Source: Rickettsia helvetica
Lineage (GTDB): Bacteria; Pseudomonadota; Alphaproteobacteria; Rickettsiales; Rickettsiaceae
Direction: 5' to 3'
Assembly: GCF_963970025.1 (NCBI RefSeq)
Contig: NZ_OZ018776.1
Span: forward strand, 992,001-1,056,000
DNA length: 64,000 nucleotides
Shown here: positions 9,037 through 17,143 of the stretch, in pieces
How positions within the stretch are numbered: position 1 is the first letter of the stretch
Layout of the letters: the number at the start of each line of letters is the position of its first letter
Notes under the pieces: generated by a model
Told to the model about the DNA's origin: nothing
What the model saw: the letters and a program-made list of their open reading frames with translations, nothing else
The model's database searches: none
Made by a program: the position numbers and the translations under genes

Positions 9037-9657
9037 TTATTCAGCCTGTTTTAATTTTTTGATATCTGCTCCGACAATGGCCGGAATATTGCGAGTGATT
9101 TTATCATAATCCCAATCCCACCATTTAATTTTAAGTAATTGCTCAACTATCTCATCAGGAAATCTATAGCGTATTACCTTTGCAGGATTGCTGGCAACTA
9201 TACTATATACGGTGGTATATCTTTAGCTACTACTGAGCAAGCACCGATAATTGCTCCGTCACCTATATTAACTCCAGGCAAAACGGTAGAGTTTGTACCA
9301 AACCATACATTGTTTCCGATAATGGTATCTCTTCTTTTATTAGGAGAAGGCGTATAATTATTCCAGTTTTCAAAAATAAAGAAAGGATAAGTAGAAAACT
9401 CGTCCATCGGGTGATTCATATCATCGGTTATAAAACTAGTACCCATAGCAATAGCACAAAATTTTCCTATAATCAATTTAATAAAATAAGCCCCTCGGAT
9501 ATTTTCATATTCAAATTTCTCAGGGTGGTTAGCGTCATTGATAATAAGTGTAATCTCCGACTATTATATTTGGATTATGGATAAAATGTTTTAAAAATAT
9601 TGTTTCTTTCGCTTGTTTAGGGAAAAGATGGGGATAAGGGTTATTGTGGTTAGTCAT
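9037..9657 (-). pseudogene. CatB/Vat-type hexapeptide acetyltransferase, decayed
   Basis: The rebuilt product runs from MTNHNNPYPHLFPKQAK (start 9657) through IIGKFCAIAMGTSFI and IGNNVWFGTNSTVLPGVNIG to NPAKVIRYRF, matching xenobiotic acetyltransferases of the CatB/Vat left-handed beta-helix family. There is a frameshift with loss of a few residues near 9495-9535 and another near 9200. The reading ends at 9037, six bases before the coxA start codon. Active members acetylate chloramphenicol, streptogramin or sugar-like acceptors; this copy cannot make a full product. Confidence 0.8.
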
Positions 9658-9669
9658 ATATTAAAAAAT

Positions 9670-9999
9670 TTAAAGTAATAGTTTTGATTTATATAGTATT
9701 TCATCTACAAGTGAATTATTTAAGCTTAGAATTTTTTTTGCTTTACGTGCTTTAAAATCCATAGATCTAATTTGATCACACAATACTGCACCATTTATAG
9801 AATCTATATTTATTATTACTTCAAATGGGTAATCTTTAATCTGACTAGTAATAGGGACAAATAAAGCAAGATTACTTTTAAGGTGATATTTGTAGGTGCT
9901 AAGCACAATAGCCGGTCGTATTTTTTTAATTTCATTACCTTTTTGAGGATCAAAATCAAGCCAAACTACATCACCTCTTTCAGGTATATAAGCTACCAT
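9670..9999 (-). CDS. mazF: MazF/PemK-type endoribonuclease toxin
   Basis: A 109-residue toxin of the MazF/PemK fold. The N-terminal RGDVVWLDFDPQKGNEIKKIRP segment carries the conserved R-G and P-Q-x-G-x-E-x-x-K-x-R-P signature, followed by the PITSQ and DQIRSMD motifs of the active face. Family members cut mRNA at short sequence motifs and stop translation. The start overlaps the antitoxin stop by seven bases, the usual coupled arrangement. It is full length with no disruption, in contrast to the broken gene just downstream. Confidence 0.9.
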   Translation of the reverse strand: MVAYIPERGDVVWLDFDPQKGNEIKKIRPAIVLSTYKYHLKSNLALFVPITSQIKDYPFEVIINIDSINGAVLCDQIRSMDFKARKAKKILSLNNSLVDEILYKSKLLL

Positions 10000-10229
10000 G
10001 ACTCATTACCTACCGTATCATCGCTATTAAATACCTCATGATGACGATTAGCATCAGTAATATCATCTAGTAAAACATCTAATTCAGAGGTTTTAGCACT
10101 AATAAACAAACCATCATCAGTTATTTCTAGATTAACAACTATTCCTTGCTTAAAATGTAGTTTTCTAGCTAAAACTTGAGGAATTCTAACTCCTAAACTA
10201 TTTCCCCATTGTTGAATTTGAGCTTTCAT
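9993..10229 (-). CDS. mazE: MazE-type (AbrB-fold) antitoxin
   Basis: A 78-residue protein with the N-terminal swapped-hairpin DNA-binding motif (QQWGNSLGVRIPQVLARKL) typical of MazE and an acidic C-terminal tail (LDVLLDDITDANRHHE), the part that usually wraps the toxin. It is the first gene of the pair and the likely autorepressor, consistent with the perfect palindrome 14 bases upstream. Confidence 0.9.
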   Translation of the reverse strand: MKAQIQQWGNSLGVRIPQVLARKLHFKQGIVVNLEITDDGLFISAKTSELDVLLDDITDANRHHEVFNSDDTVGNESW

Positions 10230-10242
10230 AAGCTTACCGTCA

Positions 10243-10275
10243 ATAATATGTATATACCAAGTATATACATATTAT
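10243..10275. promoter_or_regulatory. Perfect 33-bp palindrome, probable mazEF operator
   Basis: ATAATATGTATATAC and its exact reverse complement GTATATACATATTAT flank a three-base CAA centre. It sits 14 bases before the mazE start, where an AbrB-fold antitoxin dimer would bind to autoregulate. The symmetry is directly visible; the binding protein is inferred. Confidence 0.75.
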
Positions 10276-10300
10276 ATTAATAATGCAAATTATTAAATTC

Positions 10301-11101
10301 TTATCTATATAATAATTTTGGATTCTTGCCATTCATAGCCGTCTTATTCTTGCTTGCAATCCAATTGTCAAAATCCTCTTTGCTTACTACTTCTATAGCA
10401 ATCGGCATGAAGCCGTGATTAATACCGCAAAGCTCCGAGCATTGTCCATAATATACACCTTTTTTAGCCACTCTTGTCCAGGTTTCGTTTATTCTGCCTG
10501 GAACTGCGTCTATTTTAAACCCAAGCGATGGAACGGCAAAACTATGTATTACATCACCTGCGGTAATGAGAAATCTTACAGTAGCATTTTCAGGGATAAC
10601 AATTCGATTATCAACATCCAGTAATCTTTTTTGATCGGGCTTTAGATTCTCATCAGAGATCATTACGCTATCAAATTCTAGATTATCATGATCGGGATAT
10701 ATATAGTGCCAATACCACTGATAACCTACTACTTTAATAGTTAAATCCGTTTCGGGTATTTTTTCGGCATGACGCAATATTCTAAAAGACGGCACTGCAA
10801 TAATAACTAAAATTATTATAGGTATCACAGTCCAAATTATTTCTATTAAAACATTATGTGAAAATTTTGCCGGTATAGGATTATTTTTTGCATTAAATCT
10901 GATGCATACAAAGCCAAGTAATCCGGCAACAAATAAAACAATAGCTGTTGAGATATAAAGCAGAAAATTATGAAAATGATGTAATTCCTCCATAATCGGA
11001 CTTGCCGGCGGCTGGAACGTTACTTGCCAAGGTAACGGCTCGGAAGCAAAGCAGCTACTACTAACAATCAAAAAATAAATTAAAGCAATAATATTTTTCA
11101 T
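10301..11101 (-). CDS. coxB: Cytochrome c oxidase subunit II
   Basis: A 266-residue subunit with a signal peptide (ending near CFASEPLPW), two transmembrane helices (about residues 45-70 and 88-108) and a periplasmic cupredoxin domain. The CuA site CSELCGINHGFM is intact, with the aromatic WYWHYIYP region that receives electrons from cytochrome c. It precedes coxA on the same strand. Confidence 0.97.
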   Translation of the reverse strand: MKNIIALIYFLIVSSSCFASEPLPWQVTFQPPASPIMEELHHFHNFLLYISTAIVLFVAGLLGFVCIRFNAKNNPIPAKFSHNVLIEIIWTVIPIIILVIIAVPSFRILRHAEKIPETDLTIKVVGYQWYWHYIYPDHDNLEFDSVMISDENLKPDQKRLLDVDNRIVIPENATVRFLITAGDVIHSFAVPSLGFKIDAVPGRINETWTRVAKKGVYYGQCSELCGINHGFMPIAIEVVSKEDFDNWIASKNKTAMNGKNPKLLYR

Positions 11102-11234
11102 AGCACATATAAAGTTATTTCTATATTAATATAAATGTATATACAGTTTTATTAAAGTAAAAATCGATAAATTTTTGTAAAAACTACATATTTTTAATAA
11201 TATTTGAGCTAGAAAGTGTACCTATATTAGGATG

Positions 11235-11747
11235 TTATAGTAAGTCAATAACTTCTATTACTTTTGCATTTATTAATTTGGCTTGAATTTGTTTATTTAT
11301 TAACTGAGGATCGTGCTTTGTTACAGCGATTACAGAAGGACAAATGTTTTGCACTAACCGAGCATAATCATTAAAATCTTTTAGTTTAGGTAATATAAGT
11401 ACTTTATCAACAAATGTGAAAGAACTTAAAATTTTTGCTCGTTGTAATTGATTATAGATAGGTTGACGTTTTTTATATTTAATAATTGTTTCATCTGGCT
11501 CTAAAGCAACGATTAAGTATTTACCTTGTTTTTTAGCTTTGCATAGAAATTCTATATGACCGTAATGTAATAAATCAAAACAACCGCCTACTAGAACTAT
11601 TTCACTATTTATAGGACAGTTTTTATTTAAAGAAATATTCTCATAATATTCTATTTTGGGCAATTTAACAGAATTATAGTTAGATGAACATAATATAAGA
11701 TTTATAAAAATTAATAAAAATAGGAAAAGTCTAGGCATAACCTTCAT
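11235..11747 (-). CDS. Cytidylyltransferase-like nucleotidyltransferase with exported-looking N-terminus
   Basis: Residues 48-170 form a Rossmann-like nucleotidyltransferase: VLVGGCFDLLHYGHIEF has the HxGH nucleotide-binding motif (His61, His64), and the order of elements resembles the RfaE C-terminal domain and TagD. Members join CTP or ATP to phosphorylated alcohols or sugars. Unusually, residues 5-20 (RLFLFLLIFINLILCSS) look like a signal peptide, even ending in a lipobox-like LILC. No internal ATG gives a shorter cytoplasmic form. The C-terminal RSSTT-type motif of TagD is not evident. Substrate unknown. Confidence 0.75.
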   Translation of the reverse strand: MKVMPRLFLFLLIFINLILCSSNYNSVKLPKIEYYENISLNKNCPINSEIVLVGGCFDLLHYGHIEFLCKAKKQGKYLIVALEPDETIIKYKKRQPIYNQLQRAKILSSFTFVDKVLILPKLKDFNDYARLVQNICPSVIAVTKHDPQLINKQIQAKLINAKVIEVIDLL

Positions 11748-11923
11748 CTATATAAGTTAACAAAAATTAACTTATATAAAAAATTTAATTTTAATTAATA
11801 AAAAACTAATAAAACAGAAATAAAACAAAATTTTACAATTTTCTATTGTAATTTGTTTATATATAGTTCATATTATTATTAGTAATGAAAAATTGATTCA
11901 AATAATCTTCAGAGCAATTTTTA

Positions 11924-13288
11924 ATGAATGATACTGCACTATCTTATGATTTTAATGGCATATTACCATCATCTTTTATTAGTGCACGTCTCAGGAAAAT
12001 CCTCACCTCTGCCTCCTTATTATTATTTATAGGATTAGTTGTTTTTGTCTCTTTTGCCGTTAATAATTATGTTAACGACACTTTATCCATAACTTTAGTA
12101 CAACCTGATAGTAGTGAAGAAGAAACAGTTTCATTTAAAGAAGTAGTAGTAAAAAAAGGCGATACTATAAAGTCAATTTTGAAAGAACAAAATATCCCTA
12201 AAAATGAAATAGAAAAAATTGTAAGTTTAGTAAAAGAAGGTAAATTATCTTCTGCTCTTAAAATAGGGCAGCAAATTACTTTTGAATATGAAACAAAAAT
12301 TACCGAAAACGAGGATGAAGATTTAACCTCAGAGGTAATATTCTTAAATAAAATCGTTATAATTATCGATAAGCTAAAAACTATTGAAGTAATTAGAGAA
12401 GGTGATAATTTTAAAGTTGAAGAAATTATAGTACCTTTGAGTAAAAAAGTTGCTAAATCGTCGGTAAGTATTGAATCAAATTTTATGTCAGCCCTTAAAA
12501 AACTGGGTTTATCGAATAATAGTATAATAGAGCTGATTAATGCTTATGCCTATCAAATCGATTTTCAGCGTCAAATAAAAAGCGGTGATACTGCAACCGT
12601 AATAACGGAAAAATACGTAACGGAAGACGGTAAATTTTCCCACCACGGTAAAATTCTATATGTTTCATTAAATCTTTCAGGGAAAGAATATAATATATAT
12701 CGTTATTCCCATGACAATAACGCAAATAATCATGCATTTTTTTCCGAAGACGGTAAAAGCGTAAAAAGAAGCTTACTTAAAACTCCGCTAAAAGTTATAA
12801 AAGTTTCTTCACATTACGGTAATAGAAAGCATCCGATACTCGGTTATACTAAAATGCATAAGGGGGTTGACTTTGCAGCTCCAACCGGTACGCCTATATA
12901 TTCTGCAGGAAACGGAGTTATAACGGAAATAGGTTGGAAGTCGGGTTATGGAAAATTTATTCAGGTAAAACATAGCGGTACTCTATCTACTGCTTATGCT
13001 CATGCTTCAAATTTTGCAAAAAATTTAAAAGTGGGAAGTATCGTAAAACAAGGACAAATCATAGCATATGTCGGAAGTACTGGCAGAGCTACAGGTCCAC
13101 ATTTACATTATGAAGTTAAAATTGACGGCAAACATGTTAATCCTATGTCAGTTAAAACAACACCTGGTATAGAACTGAACGGAAAAGATTTAGAGAAATT
13201 TAAACAATTTAAAAAAGAAATAAAAACTTTAAATGTTAAGCTTGATAAGGAATTACAAGTAGCTAAGACAGTTAAAACTTCTTTGTAA
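11924..13288 (+). CDS. M23-family metallopeptidase with LysM-like domain
   Basis: A 454-residue cell-wall hydrolase or hydrolase activator. Residues 1-28 are cytoplasmic, 29-48 form a membrane anchor, residues about 73-105 (VVVKKGDTIKSILKEQN) resemble a LysM/OapA-like module, and residues about 300-400 form the LytM domain with HKGVDFAAPTGTP (HxxxD) and GPHLHYEV (HxH) zinc motifs. All zinc ligands are present, so it can be an active endopeptidase (MepM-like) cutting peptidoglycan cross-links. It opens a run of envelope genes. Confidence 0.9.
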   Translation: MNDTALSYDFNGILPSSFISARLRKILTSASLLLFIGLVVFVSFAVNNYVNDTLSITLVQPDSSEEETVSFKEVVVKKGDTIKSILKEQNIPKNEIEKIVSLVKEGKLSSALKIGQQITFEYETKITENEDEDLTSEVIFLNKIVIIIDKLKTIEVIREGDNFKVEEIIVPLSKKVAKSSVSIESNFMSALKKLGLSNNSIIELINAYAYQIDFQRQIKSGDTATVITEKYVTEDGKFSHHGKILYVSLNLSGKEYNIYRYSHDNNANNHAFFSEDGKSVKRSLLKTPLKVIKVSSHYGNRKHPILGYTKMHKGVDFAAPTGTPIYSAGNGVITEIGWKSGYGKFIQVKHSGTLSTAYAHASNFAKNLKVGSIVKQGQIIAYVGSTGRATGPHLHYEVKIDGKHVNPMSVKTTPGIELNGKDLEKFKQFKKEIKTLNVKLDKELQVAKTVKTSL

Positions 13289-13294
13289 AGAAAT

Positions 13295-13387
13295 CGTCAT
13301 TGCGAGGAAATTACGAAGTAATTGACGAAGCAATCTCAGGGTATTTGATGAGATTGCCACGCAGCCTACAGCTGCTCGCAATGATGA
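13295..13387. repeat. Palindromic element (GTCATTGCGAG family)
   Basis: CGTCATTGCGAGGAAATTACG at the left and CTGCTCGCAATGATG at the right enclose GCAATCTCAGG and GAGATTGCC arms. It lies between the M23 gene and lspA and makes the lspA frame look 50 codons too long. Confidence 0.85.
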
Positions 13388-13449
13388 TTAGGTATCCACG
13401 CAAAAATAATATAAGAGACATCTATTCATTACTCATTCACAAAACATCT

Positions 13450-14040
13450 ATGTTCCTACTACTAAAAAAATTCTCTCTAACATTCGCTCGTAGTAGTCGT
13501 ATAATAATAACCTTAGTGATTATTGATCAGTTAAGCAAATGGTGGTTTATTGATAATTTGAGATGGAAGCCAGGCTTAATGCTTAAGGTTACTTCTTTCT
13601 TAAATATGGTTTATACTTGGAATTACGGTATTAGTTTTGGATTAATGCATGATTATTATCAGTATAGTAATGCTATTTTCTTAATAACGAACACGCTTAT
13701 TATCTGTTATTTATATTATTTGATGATACGTTCAAAAACGATAGGGAGTTTTGCAGGTTATAGCTTTGTAATCGGCGGTGCTGTCGGTAATCTAATGGAT
13801 AGATTTTTTAGAGGAGCAGTTTTTGACTTCATCCATTTTCATTATCAGAATTATAGCTTCCCCGTATTTAATTTAGCTGATTGCTTTATTACAATAGGAG
13901 TCATTATCTTAATAGAAGATTATTATAGTACTAAAAAAGTTATTGAAGAAAAGGCTAAAGGGAATTATGATAATGCTCAAATTGAAGCTATGGCTGAAAA
14001 AATTCGTAATGTCGAACAAGGCAATGACGATAAAATATAA
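13450..14040 (+). CDS. lspA: Prolipoprotein signal peptidase (signal peptidase II)
   Basis: A 196-residue inner-membrane aspartic protease that removes the signal peptide from diacylglyceryl-modified prolipoproteins. The catalytic aspartates lie in GNLMDRFFRGAVFDF and FNLADCFITIG, and VIDQLSKWWF and four hydrophobic helices match the family. I chose the ATG at 13450 (MFLLLKKFSL); the frame is open to 13300 only because it translates the palindromic element upstream. A charged C-terminal tail of about 35 residues extends past the last helix. Confidence 0.93.
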   Translation: MFLLLKKFSLTFARSSRIIITLVIIDQLSKWWFIDNLRWKPGLMLKVTSFLNMVYTWNYGISFGLMHDYYQYSNAIFLITNTLIICYLYYLMIRSKTIGSFAGYSFVIGGAVGNLMDRFFRGAVFDFIHFHYQNYSFPVFNLADCFITIGVIILIEDYYSTKKVIEEKAKGNYDNAQIEAMAEKIRNVEQGNDDKI

Positions 14041-14060
14041 CTTAAATTAAAGGTGTATAA

Positions 14061-14309
14061 GTGAAAAAGATTTTTTTATTATTTACTGTTTTATTAATTA
14101 CTTCTGCTTGTAGTAAAAAGTTAAAAGAAACCGTAGGTATATCAACAGCCGGACCTAATGAGTATCAAGTACAGCGTGCTAAAGCACTAGAAGTTCCGCC
14201 TCATTATTATTTACCTGATCCTGGGAATAGTAAACCAACTTATAATAATATAAAAGGACAAGGTGAATTTAATGAAGGTGAGCAAGCATTAATGCAAGAT
14301 ATAAACTAA
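14061..14309 (+). CDS. Small BamF/DUF3035-like lipoprotein
   Basis: An 82-residue lipoprotein starting at GTG, with signal peptide and lipobox ITSAC (modified Cys17). The segment PNEYQVQRAKALEVPPHYYLPDP resembles the conserved core of DUF3035, the family of the alphaproteobacterial BAM-complex lipoprotein BamF. If so it sits in the outer membrane with BamA. It follows lspA by 20 bases and is probably cotranscribed, fitting since lspA processes lipoproteins. The assignment rests on one motif. Confidence 0.75.
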   Translation: MKKIFLLFTVLLITSACSKKLKETVGISTAGPNEYQVQRAKALEVPPHYYLPDPGNSKPTYNNIKGQGEFNEGEQALMQDIN

Positions 14310-14325
14310 GATTTTTCTATTTTTT

Positions 14326-14444
14326 CGTCATTGCGAGGAAAAACTGCAAGTTTGACGAAGCAATCCAGTAAGAAATGCTGAAAATCAGCATTTCTTTATT
14401 ATTTTTCTAGATTGCCACGCGGTCTTCGACCGCTCGCAATGACG
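14326..14444. repeat. Palindromic element (GTCATTGCGAG family)
   Basis: CGTCATTGCGAGG and CCGCTCGCAATGACG outer arms; inner hairpin AGAAATGCTGAAAATCAGCATTTCT near 14371-14395 followed by T residues. It separates the lipoprotein gene from murD and could terminate or attenuate transcription. Confidence 0.87.
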
Positions 14445-14474
14445 ATAAAGATCAAATCCTCTTATATTTAACTC

Positions 14475-15878
14475 ATGAATTCTCATACAAAACAAAAAAT
14501 AGGTGTTTTTGGGCTTGGTAAAACCGGTATATCGGTTTACGAGGAATTGCGAAATAAATATGATGTAATTGTTTATGATGATTTAAAAGCAAATAGAGAT
14601 ATATTTGAAGAATTATATAGTAAAACCGCTATTGCTGCTTTATCTGATTCAAGATGGCAAAATTTAGACAAAATTGTCTTAAGTCCTGGAATTTCTTTAA
14701 CGCATGAGATAGTCAATATTGCAAAAAATTTTAATATTCCAATCACTTCCGATATAGACTTATTATTTGAAAAATCAAAAAACTTAAAATTTATAGCTAT
14801 AACCGGTACAAACGGTAAAAGTACTACTACTGCTTTAATAAGCCATATCTTAAATAGTAATGGTTTAGACTATCCGGTTGCAGGTAATATTGGAGTTCCT
14901 GCTTTGCAAGCTAAAGCAAGTAAGGATGGGTATGTACTTGAATTGTCTTCTTTTCAGCTAGATCTAGTAAAAACCTTTACAGCTAAAATAGCAGTGCTTC
15001 TTAATATCACTCCCGACCATTTGGATAGATATCAAGACATGACCGGTTATATTGCAGCAAAATCTAAGATTTTCAATCGAATGGATAAAGAGAGTTATGC
15101 AGTAATTAATATCGATAATGATTATTGTCGTGAGATTTTTATGCTATTACAGCAAGAGCAGCGTATAAAACTAATTCCTTTTTCGGTTACTAAAATTCTT
15201 GAAAACGGTATTTCGGTAGTTGATGATAAAATTAAAGATAATGATATAAGTTATAAATTATCGTTTAATAAAAATTTGCAAGGACTTCACAATTGTGAGA
15301 ATATTGCAGCAAGTTATGCAGTAGCTAAAATAATAGGAGTAGAACCTAAAAAAATACTTGAGTATATAAGTAGTTTTCAAAGTTTACCTCATAGAATGCA
15401 ATATATTGGTAGTATAAATAATATAAGTTTTTATAATGATAGTAAAGCAACAAATGCCATATCTGCCGTGCAATCAATTAAAGCACTCGATAATATTTAC
15501 TGGCTTGTGGGAGGAATCCCTAAAGAGAGTGGTATTGAGGAAATAAAGCCTTATTTCAGTAAAATTAAGAAAGCTTATTTTTATGGTCAAGCTAAAGAAA
15601 TGTTTGCAGATACGGTTAAAAATATAGTAGATTTTGTAATATGTGATGATCTTGAGCAGGCTTTCGATCTTGCTTATAAGGATGCAGTAGGTGATAACGC
15701 GGAGGTAAAAAATATCTTGTTAGCACCTAGTTGTAGCTCATATGATCAGTTTAAAAATTTTGAAGAGCGTGGAGAATTGTTTATAAAATTGTGTGCCGCT
15801 CTCAATGTCATTCCTGCGGAAGCAGGAATCTATAAACAGATGTCGCCCCGTGGCTTGACCACGGGGTCCAGTTCATAA
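14475..15878 (+). CDS. murD: UDP-N-acetylmuramoyl-alanine--D-glutamate ligase
   Basis: A 467-residue Mur ligase that adds D-glutamate to UDP-MurNAc-L-Ala using ATP. The P-loop AITGTNGKSTTT, the ELSSFQLDL and NITPDHLDRY motifs of the central domain and the SLPHRMQYIG / NDSKATN C-terminal-domain motifs are intact. The last 23 residues (from about NVIPAEAGIY to GLTTGSSS) are translated from two palindromic elements, so the natural C-terminus has been replaced or extended by repeat sequence. Confidence 0.95.
   Translation: MNSHTKQKIGVFGLGKTGISVYEELRNKYDVIVYDDLKANRDIFEELYSKTAIAALSDSRWQNLDKIVLSPGISLTHEIVNIAKNFNIPITSDIDLLFEKSKNLKFIAITGTNGKSTTTALISHILNSNGLDYPVAGNIGVPALQAKASKDGYVLELSSFQLDLVKTFTAKIAVLLNITPDHLDRYQDMTGYIAAKSKIFNRMDKESYAVINIDNDYCREIFMLLQQEQRIKLIPFSVTKILENGISVVDDKIKDNDISYKLSFNKNLQGLHNCENIAASYAVAKIIGVEPKKILEYISSFQSLPHRMQYIGSINNISFYNDSKATNAISAVQSIKALDNIYWLVGGIPKESGIEEIKPYFSKIKKAYFYGQAKEMFADTVKNIVDFVICDDLEQAFDLAYKDAVGDNAEVKNILLAPSCSSYDQFKNFEERGELFIKLCAALNVIPAEAGIYKQMSPRGLTTGSSS
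15807..15830. repeat. Short palindromic arm in murD 3' end
   Basis: GTCATTCCTGCGGAAGCAGGAATC is a self-complementary unit of the same type as the outer arms at 2012-2172. It is read as VIPAEAGI in MurD. Confidence 0.7.
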
Positions 15879-15938
15879 TATAATTATTAATATTATAAAT
15901 TGTATTTCTAGATCTAGCTCACAAGTTGCGGTATGACA
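15842..15938. repeat. Palindromic element (CATACCGTGG family) at murD stop
   Basis: GTCGCCCCGTGGCTTGACCA opens it and AAGTTGCGGTATGAC closes it. Its left arm encodes the last MurD residues, and the stop codon lies inside the element. Confidence 0.75.
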
Positions 15939-16000
15939 TACTGAATTTATTGATCCATGCAATAACATCATAAATATAGCAATAATTGAATAACTATAAT

Positions 16001-17143
16001 ATGAATAACGAAATATCTAATAACTTTATAAAATTATGGTGGCGGAGTACCGATAGGCAAATAATAATTTCTTTAATTATCTTATTTGCTTTTAGTCTAA
16101 TGCTTGTTACTACCTCAGGTTCGGCAGTAGCAAGTAGAATAGGGCTTGAAGAAAGTTATTTTGCATCTAGACAAATATTTTATTTAGCTGCCGCTTCAGG
16201 GCTTATATTATTATTTTCATGTCTTAATAAAAAATGGTTAAGGCGTTTTGCAATAGTTGGGTTTATTGCTAGTATAGTTTTATTAATAGCAGTTAAATTT
16301 TTTGGCTATGAAGTAAAAGGGGCAGTGCGATGGATTAATATTCTAGGTCTATCTATTCAGCCTTCGGAATTTATCAAACCGTTTTTTGCAGTTGTTACGG
16401 GCTGGATATTATCGCTAAAATTTAATGATGATTTTCCAAGTTTTACGATTTGTGTAATACTTTATTCTATTGTTGCTATTCTCTTAATTCTTCAGCCGGA
16501 TTTTGGAATGCTTGTAATGATTACGGCAGTTTTCGGTATTCAGCTGTTTATTGCGGGTATGCCGATATTTTGGATTGTTCTAGCGGGTTTTTTAGGAATG
16601 ATAGGAGTAACTATTGCTTATTTTTGGTTACCTCACGTAACGCAAAGAATTAATTCATTTTTAGATCCCGATAGTAGCGAGAATTATCAAGTTAGTAAGT
16701 CTCTTAAGGCTTTTGAGCATGGCGGTTTATATGGACGTGGTCCAGGGGAGGGAGCAGTAAAGCAGGTACTACCCGACTCGCATACGGATTTTATTTTTGC
16801 TGTAGCAGGTGAGGAATTTGGAGCTATTATTTGCCTTATTGTTATAGGTATATTTGCTTTTATAGTATTAAGAAGTCTTATTAAATTATTAAACGAAACA
16901 GATAAATTTATACAATTTGCTGCTAGCGGTATAATTGCACAATTAGGGCTTCAGGCAATAATTAATATGGGTGTGACTTTACATTTACTTCCTACTAAAG
17001 GTATGACATTACCGTTTATTAGTTACGGTGGTTCTTCAACGCTTGCAATAGCTATCGCTACCGGTATGCTTCTTAGCTTTACAAGGCACCGAACACCTTT
17101 AAATTCATACAAAATTCGTAATATTGAAATATGGCAAAAATAG
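16001..17143 (+). CDS. ftsW: SEDS-family peptidoglycan polymerase FtsW
   Basis: A 380-residue protein with about ten transmembrane helices of the SEDS family, which polymerises lipid II at the septum with its partner PBP. The conserved AVRWINILGLSIQPSEFIK, QPDFGM, FAVAGEEFG and LPFISYGGSS motifs are present. The ATG at 16001 is preferred to the TTG at 15986. It overlaps murG by 13 bases, implying translational coupling; the murD-ftsW-murG order matches the division and cell wall cluster. Confidence 0.95.
   Translation: MNNEISNNFIKLWWRSTDRQIIISLIILFAFSLMLVTTSGSAVASRIGLEESYFASRQIFYLAAASGLILLFSCLNKKWLRRFAIVGFIASIVLLIAVKFFGYEVKGAVRWINILGLSIQPSEFIKPFFAVVTGWILSLKFNDDFPSFTICVILYSIVAILLILQPDFGMLVMITAVFGIQLFIAGMPIFWIVLAGFLGMIGVTIAYFWLPHVTQRINSFLDPDSSENYQVSKSLKAFEHGGLYGRGPGEGAVKQVLPDSHTDFIFAVAGEEFGAIICLIVIGIFAFIVLRSLIKLLNETDKFIQFAASGIIAQLGLQAIINMGVTLHLLPTKGMTLPFISYGGSSTLAIAIATGMLLSFTRHRTPLNSYKIRNIEIWQK

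Noticed and set aside
13300..13449. Fifty-codon N-terminal extension of lspA
   Set aside because: It is translated palindromic repeat, and LspA proteins begin near the first membrane helix at 13450.
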